Under the pieces are notes generated by a model. The model saw only the letters and a list, made by a program, of their open reading frames with translations, ran no database searches and had not been told where the DNA came from. 64,000 nucleotides of DNA from Capillidium heterosporum (taxonomy: Eukaryota > Entomophthoromycota > Entomophthoromycetes > Entomophthorales > Capillidiaceae), in contig WBMQ01000008.1 in the NCBI GenBank assembly GCA_016630905.1, forward strand, positions 1,240,001 to 1,304,000, written 5' to 3'. Shown here piece by piece: positions 35,848 through 48,337 of this stretch. How positions within the stretch are numbered: position 1 is the stretch's first letter; each line of letters opens with the position of its first letter. The translations under genes and the position numbers were made by a program.

Positions 35848-36361
35848 CTATGGGCAAGTTTAGGTAATTTGTAAGCCATCTTTCGTTAAAAATGGGTAGG
35901 AAAGTGAGCTGCTAGGTAGAGATACCGAGGCTGGATAGTTAGTGTATTTGATAGGGTTAATTACCTTTGAGGCTAAACTCAAACTGATATGAAACTTGGG
36001 TGAAGTAGGGTATGCTTATAGTAATTCACCCTAGCATAGGTATAAAAAGCAGACTTGTATCGAAAAAATTCAATGCACCACATATCTAACCATTTCAACG
36101 TGCTTGGTTAAATTTTTAGTAACATGGTTGGCTAAGTTGGCACATGTAGCTTCTTTTAGGAAACCGAACTAGCGGCGCTTCAAAAGATATTAAAATTACT
36201 GAAAAGATATATATACCTTTGCTATCCTACTAGTTGAAGTACTAGCTTTAGTTGATATATGTCTATATTTTAAAAACTTAACCATTCGAAATCCGTAGTA
36301 CTTTTGCTTTGGTGCAAAGTAACTACCTAGAATTCATACTGAATTGAACTAAGCTAAATTA

Positions 36362-36636
36362 ATGAATTGTACAGTTTGTTATCATTCTAAGCTTTGGCTG
36401 ATAGGTAGAAAACCGTTTGTCGGAGCCGGTATATAGTTGAAATTTTAATTAGTTATATTTACGACAATATAGAAAACCCACGGCTAGATTTATTAGTTGC
36501 CGATCCCTCTATCAATACTTTTATAGTAATTTGTAGCAGATACCCTCTTGTCCAAAATTACAATCCAGCTGATGAAGGCTTTTCTTTGGACTGTATTGAA
36601 CGGTTACTTTCATCATCCTATTTCAAAGGAAGCTAA
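36362..36636 (+). CDS. possible two-exon small protein, 76 aa
   Basis: ATG at 36362, exons 36362-36428 and 36473-36636, with a 44-nt intron of typical form (GTATATAG...ATATAG). The split codon joins in phase. The start MNCTVCYHSKLWLIGRKPF has a CxxC, then RLDLLVADPSINTFIVICSR and NPADEGFSLDCIERLLSSS. No family recognised. The splice fit and composition favour a real gene, but the length is small. Confidence 0.4.
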
Positions 36637-38957
36637 ATATCAGTTTGGTCCCTATGATCTTATCTCAAATCGGTAGCTATAAGCCCTTTCACTTGATCTA
36701 GTATTTCATATAGACTCCTATTACTAGTATACATGATGATAAATCCATTTATTTACTATCGACTGATGAAAGACTTGAGCTATCGGGCTTGCTAGAATCC
36801 ATAAATATTTTTATATTTGTGTAAAATATTGACTGAAGTGAAAATAACTCTATTTTTCGATATCCATCAGCATACATTTAAGAACTAATACATCTCTGAG
36901 AAGCTTTTGCACCAATTTAGGGTAGATGATTTGAAGGTAGTGTGACATACTACTCTCGGTGGAAGCTTCAGCTATTATCTTTAATTAACTTGACTACATT
37001 AAAACAGTTCATTGGTCTTATATTTAATTAACTTCTCATGTGCCTACTTAACGTTGGTCCAGTGATTGAAAACTAACCGAGTTTATAGTACAAACCTATA
37101 GAAGCTTTTTGCTTGATAAAAGTGATGACCTTTATAAACTCATCACCTCCTTATGACCAAATAGATCCCTACAATTTGTAAGGCTTACGCTATAAACCTG
37201 GTATATACCCATACTTTTATACCAAATAGCTCTAAATTGATCGATAAGATGTCTTTCTCATTGGCATTTTTATCGAGCTGTAAAGTTGGCTTTATATAAT
37301 GTGAAGGTTGTACCTGATCAGGAGGCAGTATACCTGATATAATGTATAGCACTATTTGAAATATAACATTGGATATTTGAGGTATATTAAAAGTCGCTTA
37401 AGTTATAGAGAAATTGGCTAATTTTCGAAAGCCTATACTCTTTTACAACTTTATACGACTCGACTTATTGATATTTTAGGAATCTGGTAACCATTCAGTA
37501 TTTTGATATATTTCTAAACCTGATTATCTTACCAATATATTGAATTTGGGGTAAGTCAAGGAATGTATAGGTAGGTATCTTAATTTTTGAATGAACGAGT
37601 TCACTTTTTAGATACTTTTGCCACCAGTCAGTAGGTCATAATGTAATTAAATATCAAGAGTTTCAGCCAATTGTTTCGAGTATTGCATTACATTTAAAGT
37701 AAAACTACGTAATTTAGCAATTCCTGGCAACTACTATAAGAAATATAGACTTTACCCAATATAGGCTCTCACAATATCGTACAATCTAACCAAAAATGGT
37801 TTATAAAGTGGCTTGGAGCTAAATAGCAACTACCTCCCCCTTTTACCTAGACAAACTGATAACGATATTTCACACACTAATGTTTAAGTTCTAAGACTTT
37901 GGCTTTAAAACCAAATGGATCCAAAACTTGTGAGGAGTATTCCTTTGAATCCTAGTAAAACCAACACATCAGATAGCAAATGACTTGAAGAGTCGAAGAC
38001 GATCAGCTATATGAAACTTGTACACCTTTCATTAGTCTTAGGAACTAACTTATATCAGTTTACCTAACGAAATAAAATAGCTGTAGGCGATTTACTGGAG
38101 ATTGACAATTATACTCTCCAATTTTAAGTACTAAGTTCGTCCTAGTTACTTGGATCTATAAGGTAGGTGGAGTTTTCCAACTGTCATATTGATTCGAAAG
38201 AAATCCATGTACTCATTGTTTTAGAACCTATAGATTTTTGGATATATCTGTTATATGTCAATAGATACTGAACGAAAAAACTATAGTATAGTATCAACAT
38301 TGTAGGTTTAACCTATTGTACTTTTTGACACCATCATTAATTAATATAGGCTTATATGATCATCAATATTTTAGGTGATGGGATGGGAACTGGCTTTGGA
38401 CATCGGTTCTCATCAATTATCAACTTTTTTGGAAATAGCTTTGCTAAATATGTAGTTACTCTATAGGCTATACACCTACATATTAATAAAGGTATGCCTC
38501 ATAGTACCTTACTTATGAGATTTAATATATTCAGTATACAGTTTTTAAACTATACTAAACTATTTCACAATTAGATGTTCTCACTGTTCGTTTTTACTTT
38601 ACATATTCCTTATGAACTTGTCAGATTAAGGCGTAGAGTAAATCCGAACGAATGTAGCAATATCAATTTGGTCGAACCAGAATTCTACTCAGCAAATTAA
38701 TTGGTATATACACAGCAAATATAATATAAAACGTTGCTATATTAACCAATTTACAACTTGTATTTATATAAAACATACTCCATAGTTAAATATAGACTAT
38801 AAATATACCTAGTGAAGAAACATCATCTAATATTTTACCCCATCCAACATGAAACGAATGATACTATAAAAATATTTAGATAGGGATTGAAGATGATAGA
38901 GCAAATTATACATAACAATTAAATACATATGGGTATGCTTTATAAGAAAAATGGACT

Positions 38958-39110
38958 CTACAGCCACCTTAAATTATGTTGGAGCTTTACTGGACGTTGG
39001 GTTGATAGAATATTATTATTTTGATCATCTACCCCACTCGGTGCAGATAATTCAACAGGCCCCCAATGACTGCTGCTTGTGGATCCATCTGTCACTTTAA
39101 TATCCTCGTC
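38958..39110 (-). pseudogene. orphan terminal exon or remnant
   Basis: A 51-codon minus-strand frame beginning right after a good acceptor (CTAAATAG) and ending in TAG. It contains VTDGSTSSSHWGPVELSAPS and STQRPVKLQHNLRWL. No upstream exons could be placed with certainty and no family is recognised. Confidence 0.3.
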
Positions 39111-39538
39111 CTATTTAGTTGGTTTAGTTTGGGCCTATCATTTATATAACTGGCTGAACTATTGCCCACTATATAGTTTGGAATAGATAAATAAATCCTC
39201 GGAGGCGTTGCTAGTTAATATATAGTTTAGTCGGATTCGATGCAAGTATATATTGGATAGACCAGCAGTTAACTATACTTTAAATATATATAGCTAATAT
39301 AATTTTAAAAATAAAGTAAATCGATCTAACGATTTAGTTACATTATGTAATATAGTCTAAATGTTCTTAATTGAAAGTTGCAAATATAAGTAGATATAAA
39401 ATAATTTGACTGTTAGTTGTACACCCGTTTATATTTAGACGCATATATAAATGAAATAAGCTAAATCATAAAAATATAATTCAAGTTGTCTATATATTAA
39501 GCTCCCTGCTGTTCAAAAGCTACTAAACGCAAATTTTA

Positions 39539-39988
39539 TTAAAGGACAAACTTGAACTGAACATCGAAGATGGCAGCGTTGGAAGCAGAGGTAGCAACAC
39601 TTTCAATTACGTAGTCGCCGGCCGGTAAACTAGCTACGATGTCGAGGTCCTTGTTTCCACTGAAGGGACCTTTACCGATGGGGCACTGACGAGTTCCCGA
39701 AGCCAAGTAATCGCACAAGTCGTAGTCTTTGCTGTAGACGGTGACACCACTGCGCTTGGCAGTAATTTTAACAACCGAACCTTTGACGATATCTTGGACG
39801 ACATTACCTACCAATGTAAGACTAATTTTCTTGCCTAGGACGGGCTTGGTGGGGTTGAGGGTGATGGATTGGACTTGAAAGGCGTCGGTGGCAGAACCAC
39901 AGTCGAAGACAGTGTTGCCAGTGATGGGCTTGCAGGCAAAGACTCCGGAGGCGAGAACGGCTAAGCTGGTGATGATGGAGGTCTTCAT
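39539..39988 (-). CDS. secreted ML-domain (NPC2-like) lipid-binding protein, copy 1
   Basis: 149 aa, single exon; ATG at 39988. A signal peptide (KTSIITSLAVLASGVFAC) precedes an ML (MD-2-related lipid recognition) domain of the fungal PG/PI transfer protein type: NTVFDCGSATDAFQVQSI, LTLVGNVVQDIVKGSVVKI, DYDLCDYLASGTRQCPIGKG, LPAGDYVIESVA and DVQFKFVL. The Cys spacing fits the conserved ML disulfides. Expected to bind a sterol, phospholipid or other lipid outside the cell or in the vacuole lumen. Copy 2 at 59683-60132 has identical length and about 85 percent identity by eye. Conserved promoter upstream. Confidence 0.93.
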   Translation of the reverse strand: MKTSIITSLAVLASGVFACKPITGNTVFDCGSATDAFQVQSITLNPTKPVLGKKISLTLVGNVVQDIVKGSVVKITAKRSGVTVYSKDYDLCDYLASGTRQCPIGKGPFSGNKDLDIVASLPAGDYVIESVATSASNAAIFDVQFKFVL

Positions 39989-40227
39989 TTTCACTTTTGA
40001 TTCGACTTGATATAATTTTGGGATGGCTGGTTTGAGCTGTATTTATACTAAATTTTAGTTCATATTGTATCATGTAGTCAATCTTGAGAATATACACCTG
40101 GATTATTGCAGTATATGGGCTTTATTGGATGATATATCGGCGTATATGGACTAAATTACTTTTGAAGACTAATTACCACCACTTGATACCGCCACCAAGG
40201 GTTATGTCTCCAAGAATTTTCCATTTT
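39989..40227 (-). promoter_or_regulatory. duplicated ML promoter, copy 1
   Basis: About 230 bases upstream of ML copy 1 align by eye with those upstream of copy 2. Landmarks: TATAAATA at 40047-40040, the palindrome ACTAAAATTTAGT at 40059-40047, GACTACATGA further up, ATATACTGCAATAAT, and a distal AACCCTTGGTGGCGGTATC near 40200-40180. Conservation outside the coding region is strong. Confidence 0.6.
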
Positions 40228-43200
40228 TATCAATATCTAGTCCTTCTTACCAAATATTTGCATATTTTATATAGGCTGATAGAATACTTTGAGTCAGGTT
40301 TGTCATCTATAGTTGGCTTAGCATCTATACTACCATCCTTAAAGGCATATGTGGTAAAAATGGCTTACAAAGTGATGAGGGGTACAGGAAACAGCGTATT
40401 GTAGACTCTCATGTCCTACTTCAAGTAGTGGCTTAAATCAGCTTTCAAAGAAATTTGGTTTATCCAAAACTTTGTCGCTAGGGGTACATGCAGATAACAA
40501 TGTATCCTTTGAAGGATTGACTAATTCACAATGTCTTTCGATTACATGTTACTTTTCGACGGCAACTTTTTCCTTTTATCTAGCTTATTTTCTTACACTG
40601 CGACGAAAAGACTTCATATGTTTATAATCCCGCCTATCTACTTAGTTTCCAAATCTAAAACTCTACCAATTCACCCTAGAGAAGTTTTATGTCAGTTAGG
40701 TGATGACTTATAAACTCTATAGCTCTTTTACGTAGAATAGCAAACCCCATAAAAATATGCTAAGTTGTTTATTTAAGTATAATTGATAGAGTTCTTCGAC
40801 TAATTAGAGATATACCTATTGAAGTCCTACCATTTTTTATTTGAAGGAAACCATAGCTACAAACTTTGAAAACACAAAGAATGCTCTTGTGACTATTATA
40901 TCCTATTAGCTTTTGGCTCGGCACATCGAATGTCCTAACTTAGCAACATCTGAATGTTATAATTGCACATCCAAAAGGTAGAGTATTCATTATAAAGGTA
41001 ACTAAATACTCGCAATTGTGAAAAAATTAAAGGGTATTAGATTTGCACCAATACAGATTGTACTGAAACTTGACTAGCTATAGAGAACATCCCCTGGTCA
41101 ACTATTCAGCTTCAAATTTCAAACTAGTTACTCATTTTGTGGTTGATATCACTGTTGGATAAGCAATTCTTTTCCCTTCTGGTTACAAACTTTACCCGAA
41201 GCTGTACGCTCCTGATATTGTACCGGTACTTGGTAGGGTCAACATCAAGAAACCCCAATCCTCCTATAGGTGTTAGTAAAAGTTTGTCTAATAATTAGTT
41301 TAGTATCTACTTTTTAGTAACGCCACAAATTTATATTCCAATAGTAGGAGCTACATGCTCACTATCAAAAAGATCTGATGCATATCGAGAATTTTGTCAA
41401 ACAATATTGTGAGAAACTTTGATTTAATAAAAGAGCTACACAGTTGAAATAACCTTTCTTACATTATAGATATAGGAATTATAGTATAATAAAAGCTTTG
41501 AAATTCTCCACCCTGCCTTCAACTGCAGATATACCTTTATAAGTTTTCGAACCTTAAGGTTGGCAACAGGTACTAGGAGAAACCTTAGTAAACATACTCA
41601 AATAGAAGTATAAATTATATAATAATCAACGAAAATAAGATGAGACAAGTACAGTTTACGGCATCTTATAAATTGGGTTGTTTACAAATTTTGTTAGGTA
41701 GGTGAGGAAAAGTAGATTTTTCGGAATTGAGTCTCAAGCCAAGGACAAGAGTATCGAGGTTGATGGACTTTATTGTACTCCAACCTATTTAACGTTATGT
41801 AGTTGTTGAATGCTTTGTTTCTACTATATTATTAGACTATCGGGTAACTTAAACGTAAATGGAAAGCTTTTAGGTAGCGAAGCTATTGAATATAGACTAA
41901 GTTGAATCAAATATGGTGTATTTTAAGATGTAGGCAAAAGCTTTAAAGTCAACCTTATTGAGCTTTTTAGACTACCAAAGCCAAAGTTTAATCGGATGCA
42001 CTATTATTTTATGACATATAACGTAACCTTCAGCTTTAAACATAAAAGTTCAACTCAATAGGTAATGTATGAGTAGCGTCTTTCATTATGCTAACACCTA
42101 TGTATTAGGATACAACTATCCTTATCTTCAGCCTACGTACCAAAAATGCAAATATGTAGCGCTTATGTAAATGATGTAGATAATCTATTTAGTACATTAT
42201 CTACTACGTCCTAGTTGTAATAAGGATCTTTCTTCTAAGGCGTTGGCTACACGTTTTAAGGATGTTGGGTGAAGGTTCAAAAGTAAATGAATCTTTTAGC
42301 TTCTGTTATTTAGCCACTTTTAAGTTGGGCAGCTAGTTACATACGAACTATTATAGGTGGACTTCACTGACTATTAGTACGATGCACAGGTTATCTGGTA
42401 GGTGCCTAACTTTATAGAAGAAAGTCTCCAAGTTGCTCGGGAGTAGGGCTTCCAGTTTGTCTTTATTACTCTTCTACCAGCGATAACTCGGAAGATCTGA
42501 AGGTCTTATGTACAAGCTAAATTTTATTTGAAACATACATGTAGCTTTGAAAAGGTATGTTTCAATGGAAGCGGCTCAAGTGCCATAAACTAGGTGACGA
42601 ACGGTTATACGATGAAAACCTATCTACTATGCTAAAATTTCATAATACAGGAAGGATTAGTACCACTATAGAATTAAATTTTTCCGAACCTACTTTGCCT
42701 ATATCTTTTCTATGCCATAGATTTACCCCTATTCCTCGTTGTAATTTATGTCTGCTACCTTACGCATTTCCTTTTATAGGCAAGTTGGAAAAACCTTTCT
42801 TAATTTAGGAAAACAGTAATTACCCAAAGGATAACCATTTCCGCCAAACCAAGATATTACTTGGATAAGATGGAATGCTGGATTGGGTAATTAAAATTTT
42901 CGATGGAGGTAATATAGTGGAGTTTATATATTTTGAGATTTTTTAAACTGTGTTCTATCTAAACTGATGATAGTCTGTTCTATATTGCCATCTGCCATCA
43001 CTTTGGCAGGAGAGGTACGCTACAAAAACATCTGTTCCCTCAACTTTTGGATTGGAAATTAGTATCATCAAGTCCACTTGTTGATCGCTTTGCCACTGTT
43101 CCAACGCGTTAAATTATAGATTTTAATAAATTTGGTGCTTCGGCAGTATTCAGTTGTCAAAGAACCACCCTATCCACCCTGAAGCTTGCATTCCACCAAC

Positions 43201-43685
43201 TAAAACACCTATTTTGAAGGGCATACTAAACCCTATTCCAAGGGGCAATGGTAGTAAAGCATCGGGAAAGCTATTTATACCTCTCATCTTATGTAGAACA
43301 AACGCTATGCGATAAGAGAAACCAGATAGAATCAATGTGGTGGAATTTTAGTTTGAAACAAGTCTATTTCCATCAACCACTCATGCCATTCCTTTTATTT
43401 CAATATTACTAAGAACCGGTAAACTAAACATTGTAGGGCATGATAATTTGCTACTATGCGATAACTATGATTTTAGCTGAAATTTCCGAGTAAAGGTTTG
43501 CTGTTCAGCTGAGGTGCGAACACATCCCTACTTTAGTTTGAATTTAGGTTAGGTTATGAAGCATGTTCCATTTCTAACAAGGTAAAAGACAGAAAGCTGC
43601 ACATCTGTAACTTTGCTTCTCACTCTATTTAACTTGGCACCAACAACCATAAAGTCGACTTATTTCAACCATTTTATCTACATAT
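40228..43685. other. long AT-rich intergenic region with coding remnants
   Basis: 3.4 kb. Weak open frames: 40531-40713 (plus, ATG start, 60 aa, hydrophobic), 41163-41276 (plus, after an in-frame TAA), 42966-43112 (plus, ends PLVDRFATVPTR) and 43150-43335 (minus, LPLPLGIGFSMPFKIGVLV, membrane-like). None has a complete gene structure. Confidence 0.45.
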
Positions 43686-44573
43686 ATGGAGATAGGATTC
43701 ACCGTATTTTTCTTGACGACCAGTATAATCGCCTTACTTTCCAACTCGCTACTATTGTACATCTTCTCCATATTAGATGACTTTACCAAGGACCTCTACT
43801 TTGGGGTAGGGTTAGCTTTGATCGACTTTATCATGCCTCTAGTTGCCATAATACGGGTAGCTGTCGAGCTGAATGCCGAAACCAGCTGGATAGCCAACGA
43901 AAGTATATGCCAAGCTACTGGGTTGATAGAAAGTTTATTCCCGTTGATTTCGGTAATACTAACCTCCATAATACTTTTGGAACGGTGTGCCCTAATCCTC
44001 AGCCGCAAGATCCCCAACTTTCTCTATCTTAGCTTGTCAATTATACTTGCAATTCTAATAACTTTGATGGTAATCACTGCTTCCAGCTTCGAATTCAAAC
44101 CTTCCAGCTCCAACTTCTACTGCCATATCGACCCTACAACTTCCACCCTCTCCGCAGTAACCTTCTATCTACGTATTTTACTCTATATTTTCGTAGTCAT
44201 CACCATATGCTGCTGCTACTTTCGGATGCTGTGGTACATAAAGTTTAATAGAGCTGATATTCAACTCATCAGTTCCAACCAATCCAAATCGAGTTTGGTA
44301 GAAGATATAACGGATAATCACTCCATAGCCAAAGCGAGGATATGGGTCAATGCCACCTTCCACATCATTGCCCTTATACCGGTTACTATAATAATGCTCC
44401 TCGAAAACCAGATTGCATACGAATCGCGACCTACCCTAGCTGCTGCTGTATTCATATGTATATTCAGTATCTCGTTCATCAACCCACTGCAGATCCTGTT
44501 CGTCCATTCGAGGATCTATGGTGCTCTGGCGCATACGGTTTCTAGATGGCTAGGATCCGAAGCGAAGCTGTGA
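43686..44573 (+). CDS. rhodopsin-like seven-transmembrane receptor 1
   Basis: 295 aa, single exon, seven hydrophobic spans with the N-terminus outside. Class A-like features: a TM2 Asp in LALIDFIMP, a Cys before TM3 (ESICQATG) that could pair with the ECL2 Cys in FYCHIDPTTSTLSA, ILLERCALIL at the end of TM3 where DRY would be, and SFINPLQILFVHSRIYG at the TM7 end, keeping Asn-Pro but not Tyr. The third intracellular loop is short (about 35 residues). The ligand is unknown. Receptors 2 and 3 nearby share loop and TM motifs, so this is a local family, expected to act at the plasma membrane through G proteins. Confidence 0.85.
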   Translation: MEIGFTVFFLTTSIIALLSNSLLLYIFSILDDFTKDLYFGVGLALIDFIMPLVAIIRVAVELNAETSWIANESICQATGLIESLFPLISVILTSIILLERCALILSRKIPNFLYLSLSIILAILITLMVITASSFEFKPSSSNFYCHIDPTTSTLSAVTFYLRILLYIFVVITICCCYFRMLWYIKFNRADIQLISSNQSKSSLVEDITDNHSIAKARIWVNATFHIIALIPVTIIMLLENQIAYESRPTLAAAVFICIFSISFINPLQILFVHSRIYGALAHTVSRWLGSEAKL

Positions 44574-44851
44574 TACATGTTTATGGATAATGTACTAACA
44601 GAGGATCGGCAAGTTAACATTATAAGATTTAGTGGTTATAAGTGCTTGTTTCCTCAATAAAAGCTAAATTTTGGTCTAGACTGGTTCTAAAGTGCTCTGA
44701 TTTTCATTAATGTTAGTAGATTTACTATTGACTATGTCCTTATGCTACTTTAGGTTATAGCAATATAAAAATGTAAATGTAATAATAGTTTTAATATTTA
44801 ATATCATATATGTAGAGGAATAAATTGTTACTCCTCAAAAAGTATCAGCCT
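44574..44851. other. convergent intergenic region
   Basis: 278 AT-rich bases between the receptor 1 stop and the stop of the convergent secreted-protein gene. No feature seen. Confidence 0.6.
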
Positions 44852-45271
44852 TCAGTATGGAAATCCAAGGTTGATATAAGGTATACCAGCATCGATGACG
44901 ATGTATTGCTCTTTACCGTTCAAATCTAAATTCAATCGGATCTTGTTTTTCAAGACGAACTGACCACCTACATCTTCAAAGACTTGCAATCGATCTAGCT
45001 TATAGCCAAAATTAGTTTGAACTGCAATTGGATCACTTAGAGGTGGGAATATGAAAGCATTAGTACCTATGTCTTGACTTTGAGAGTCAGCTCGAATTTT
45101 CTGCAGGTTCCCGTTTGCAAAGGTATCTTGGTTGAAGGTTGCTTTGGATCTATCGTTGTACTTGTCGACATCCTTACCGTAGTTTAGATTGACATCGACC
45201 CCAGTGTTGATTTGGCATTGAATGGTTAGGAGTAGATAGAAGAGAATTGGAATCAACTTGAGGCAGCTCAT
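44852..45271 (-). CDS. small secreted protein, 139 aa
   Basis: Signal peptide (MSCLKLIPILFYLLLTIQCQ) followed by about 120 polar residues without cysteines, for example VDVNLNYGKDVDKYNDRS and LDLNGKEQYIVIDAGIPYIN. No domain recognised. The repeated Asn/Asp/Gly and beta-prone C-terminal half suggest a small extracellular beta protein. TATATAAAAG lies about 35-45 bases upstream of the ATG, like other TATA-box genes here. Convergent with receptor 1. Confidence 0.65.
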   Translation of the reverse strand: MSCLKLIPILFYLLLTIQCQINTGVDVNLNYGKDVDKYNDRSKATFNQDTFANGNLQKIRADSQSQDIGTNAFIFPPLSDPIAVQTNFGYKLDRLQVFEDVGGQFVLKNKIRLNLDLNGKEQYIVIDAGIPYINLGFPY

Positions 45272-47371
45272 TTTCTTGTATTTAGATACGATACGAAAGG
45301 TAGCTTTTATATAAGATATCGATCAATTTTATCAGTTTAATGTGATTTATTGCTGTATAGTGCTGATAGAATTGACTTTGGGTGAGTACTAGTTTTTATC
45401 AAGTTTATAATTTCATATACGATCCACAAACAATATGTATCTATTTATAAGATATAATGCTATTCCAACAATCGGCTGTAGTTTGTAGAATTTCCAAAGT
45501 TTAATTGATGGGGTCAGTATTTTCATAGTAACAATTTAGAAAAAGTTATGTACATAACACCATCAAATATCAGTCTAATTGGAATGTACATTCTAAAAAA
45601 TCTAAATAGTTGTAGGATGATTAAAGCTTCTTGCAGAAAACATTATAAAAGTTAAGTAGATACTGTAAGCTATTATTCCAAATCAATGTCACTATGGTTT
45701 TGAATAAAGTGCGATAATATTTGCAATCTTTTGGTCAACTACATTGCCAATTCAACTTCAAGGGAATATACCAAGATAAATGCATACTAATATAAAGCTA
45801 TGGGAATGAAATATGTATACAAGTTTGAGCACGGTACTGCTTCAATCAATGTCTTTTGACGATGTAGTTGAGTATATATTTTGACTCAGCTGTGGCTTTG
45901 AAAATTAGAAGGATATCAGCCATTACCAAGCATATTATGGAAGCTGGCATATACATATTTCAATATCAATTGTAAAGAACTACTAGGAAACTGACAACCT
46001 TTTTGAAATAAACCCAATATAAAGGTAGCATGAACACAGCATCCCCTATAGTGGTATTTTGTATATAAAGTACCTACCTAATCTTGCTAAAATACGATGG
46101 ACATTTCTAATCATCATAAATTTCAAGTTCCTTACTACTTTTTAGCACGCTTACCAAGCAACATGGATAGTATTTATTTCCTAAGTTTACCATTCCAAAG
46201 CATATATATACTAAACGGGGCAATGTTACAAGTACATACTCCTGTATTCAATCCTAGGTTCGCAAACTCAAGTCTTAACATGTTGGATAAACCCATAAAC
46301 TAATTCGCTGCTACCCTTCCGTTTCCAACCTAAAAGGCAGAACTAACAACTGGTAAATTACCTTTTTGTAATACAAGTTATAAATTAAAGTTATGAGAAA
46401 TGTATGGGATGCCTCTGTATAAAAGGTAAAAAGATTGAAAATAGTAATATAGAAACGCCACTTTCTTGCTCCAACCTTGATAAAATTAAAATCTGGGTTT
46501 GTCGGTATACTTATCCTCGATGTTTTAAACTTATTTAGTTCGTATTATAAGATTTATATTAGGCATATGTTAAGCCTCAGATTTAGTTATATGTGAGATA
46601 TGATTAAGTCTAAATATGGTAACTAAGCCCAATATAAATATATTGTGGCTGTAGGATTTTTAGCCTTTGACATTTTAGTAAGTTGTTCACAAAGGAATGG
46701 TGGCAACTAAAAATCGAAAACTATTTTTGTCATCAGGAATGGTCAGCTAATGTTTATACTTTAGTTGAACTATAGGATTAGAGTTTGATAAAATTAAGGT
46801 AATTGCAAAGGTTTGGATATCAAAGTTGGAGTTTCTACTATATCCACTTTTAAAATATTGGTTTTGTTTAGGTTTGAGGTATAGCAAGGCCCTCCTTTGA
46901 TAGATCGTATCAAAAGTCCTAGTCTAGCTCTAGGCAGCATTAGCTCTTTTATCGGAATTGAAATACCCCATTGCAAAACTAAAATTAATTGGAAGTTATT
47001 TATCCATTCGATCAAATGTAGAAACGTGAACTAGTGACAACCTGGCAAGTTTAGTAACGCCAATATAGCTATGGCAATAGGGTACAAATTTATATATTAA
47101 TTTAGTCGAACAGTTCCATTTCCACTTTTAGAATCTGTATATCCATCACATGTGTTCCAATTGATGTAAGCGATCTATAAAGCCTTCGTAAAAGTACCAG
47201 TAAGGCAAATGAGTACTAGGGCATACGTTATTCGCGGAACGAATTACTTCTCTTCGAAAGAAATGTGCAGCTGTATAATCTAACTAAATTGCTATCACTT
47301 TTGCCGAGATAAGTATTTAACATGTTGATGTTGAACTTCACCTTTCTATTTTTTACTAACGAAACGACACA
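45272..47371. other. intergenic
   Basis: 2.1 kb AT-rich. Open frames at 46097-46303 (plus) and 46794-47015 (minus) are short and unsupported. Promoters of the small secreted protein and receptor 2 lie at the ends. Confidence 0.55.
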
Positions 47372-48337
47372 ATGGAGGGGTTTACACCGGTCAGTCTCTT
47401 CCTGGCCGTATCTTCGATAATTTCTTTAATAATCAATGTATTTATCATCTATATTTGCTTCCGAATACGATCCAAGACCAAGGACATCAATTACGTTATT
47501 GCTCTCTCGTTAGCCGACCTCATATCACCGGTGATCACCGTTGCTGATCTCGTATTTTTGACAATGACTCGAACGAAGACGGTCGACAATCAATACTCCT
47601 GCCAGGTGTTTGGAGCTTTTGTCATATCGCACCCTCTAATAGTTACTGCCTTCGCTTTAGCTCTGGCCTTTAAGCGGCTGTCCCATGTCGCAAACTTGGA
47701 TTACAACAGGTCGTACTGGAATATACCCTTGTTGACGGTCATGTCCATTTTCATCGTACTTATGATCTTTGCTACCAACAACTTGGAGTTACGTAAGGCA
47801 CCTTCCGGCCTGCACTGTCAACTTTTCCCAACTACATCCACGTTATCAGCTGCTGTGTTCTATCTTATCGGACTTTGTGTAATGATAGGGGCAGTCGTAG
47901 TTATCTACTGCTACTCCCGTATAGCTTTGTTTGCCGCCACTACCAGTAACGCCATTATGTTGGAAGATCGACCATCCCTAAGCGTCTTGGATCCAGTAGA
48001 AGTCAACTCTTCTAATATTTCCAAGCCTAAGCAGCTACGCCAAACCATCCAAAACCAGTTCCACGTGTCGGCAGTACGTATCTGGCTGATAGTTACCTTG
48101 TATGCCACCTTCATGATCCCTGGTACCATTTTGTATTTAATAGAAGGGGTCATCGATGACGATTCAGAGTACAACAAAGATACCAAGTACATATTAAGTA
48201 GTTTAGCTATGGTTCTTTTTTTCACCGGTACCCTTATGAACCCTATACTTGCTGTCTTCTTACATACGGGAATTCTGGGCTCCATTAAGAAGTTCTTTCG
48301 GATCAAAAGTAGGCGAACTACGCACCTCACCTGCTAA
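47372..48337 (+). CDS. rhodopsin-like seven-transmembrane receptor 2
   Basis: 321 aa, single exon. Same plan as receptor 1: TM2 Asp in LSLADLISP, pre-TM3 Cys in YSCQVFG, LAFKRLSHV at the TM3/ICL2 border in place of DRY, ECL2 LHCQLFPTTSTLSAAVFY, a longer ICL3 of about 60 residues, and TM7 TLMNPILAVFLHTGILG. The basic C-terminus (FFRIKSRRTTHLTC) ends in Cys and could be lipidated, although it is not a CaaX box. Closest to receptor 3 (shared KRLxHV and MNPI motifs). Confidence 0.85.
   Translation: MEGFTPVSLFLAVSSIISLIINVFIIYICFRIRSKTKDINYVIALSLADLISPVITVADLVFLTMTRTKTVDNQYSCQVFGAFVISHPLIVTAFALALAFKRLSHVANLDYNRSYWNIPLLTVMSIFIVLMIFATNNLELRKAPSGLHCQLFPTTSTLSAAVFYLIGLCVMIGAVVVIYCYSRIALFAATTSNAIMLEDRPSLSVLDPVEVNSSNISKPKQLRQTIQNQFHVSAVRIWLIVTLYATFMIPGTILYLIEGVIDDDSEYNKDTKYILSSLAMVLFFTGTLMNPILAVFLHTGILGSIKKFFRIKSRRTTHLTC

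Larger units (their letters stand above)
34974..39538. other. long AT-rich intergenic region with cryptic exons
   Basis: 4.6 kb without a large ORF. Three coding-like pieces are listed separately (35604-35847, 36362-36636, 38958-39110). The remainder is AT-rich and featureless to inspection. Confidence 0.5.

Noticed and set aside
40084-40404. Plus-strand frame of 106 codons
   Set aside because: It lies across the conserved ML promoter on the opposite strand and has no homologous frame in the promoter of ML copy 2.
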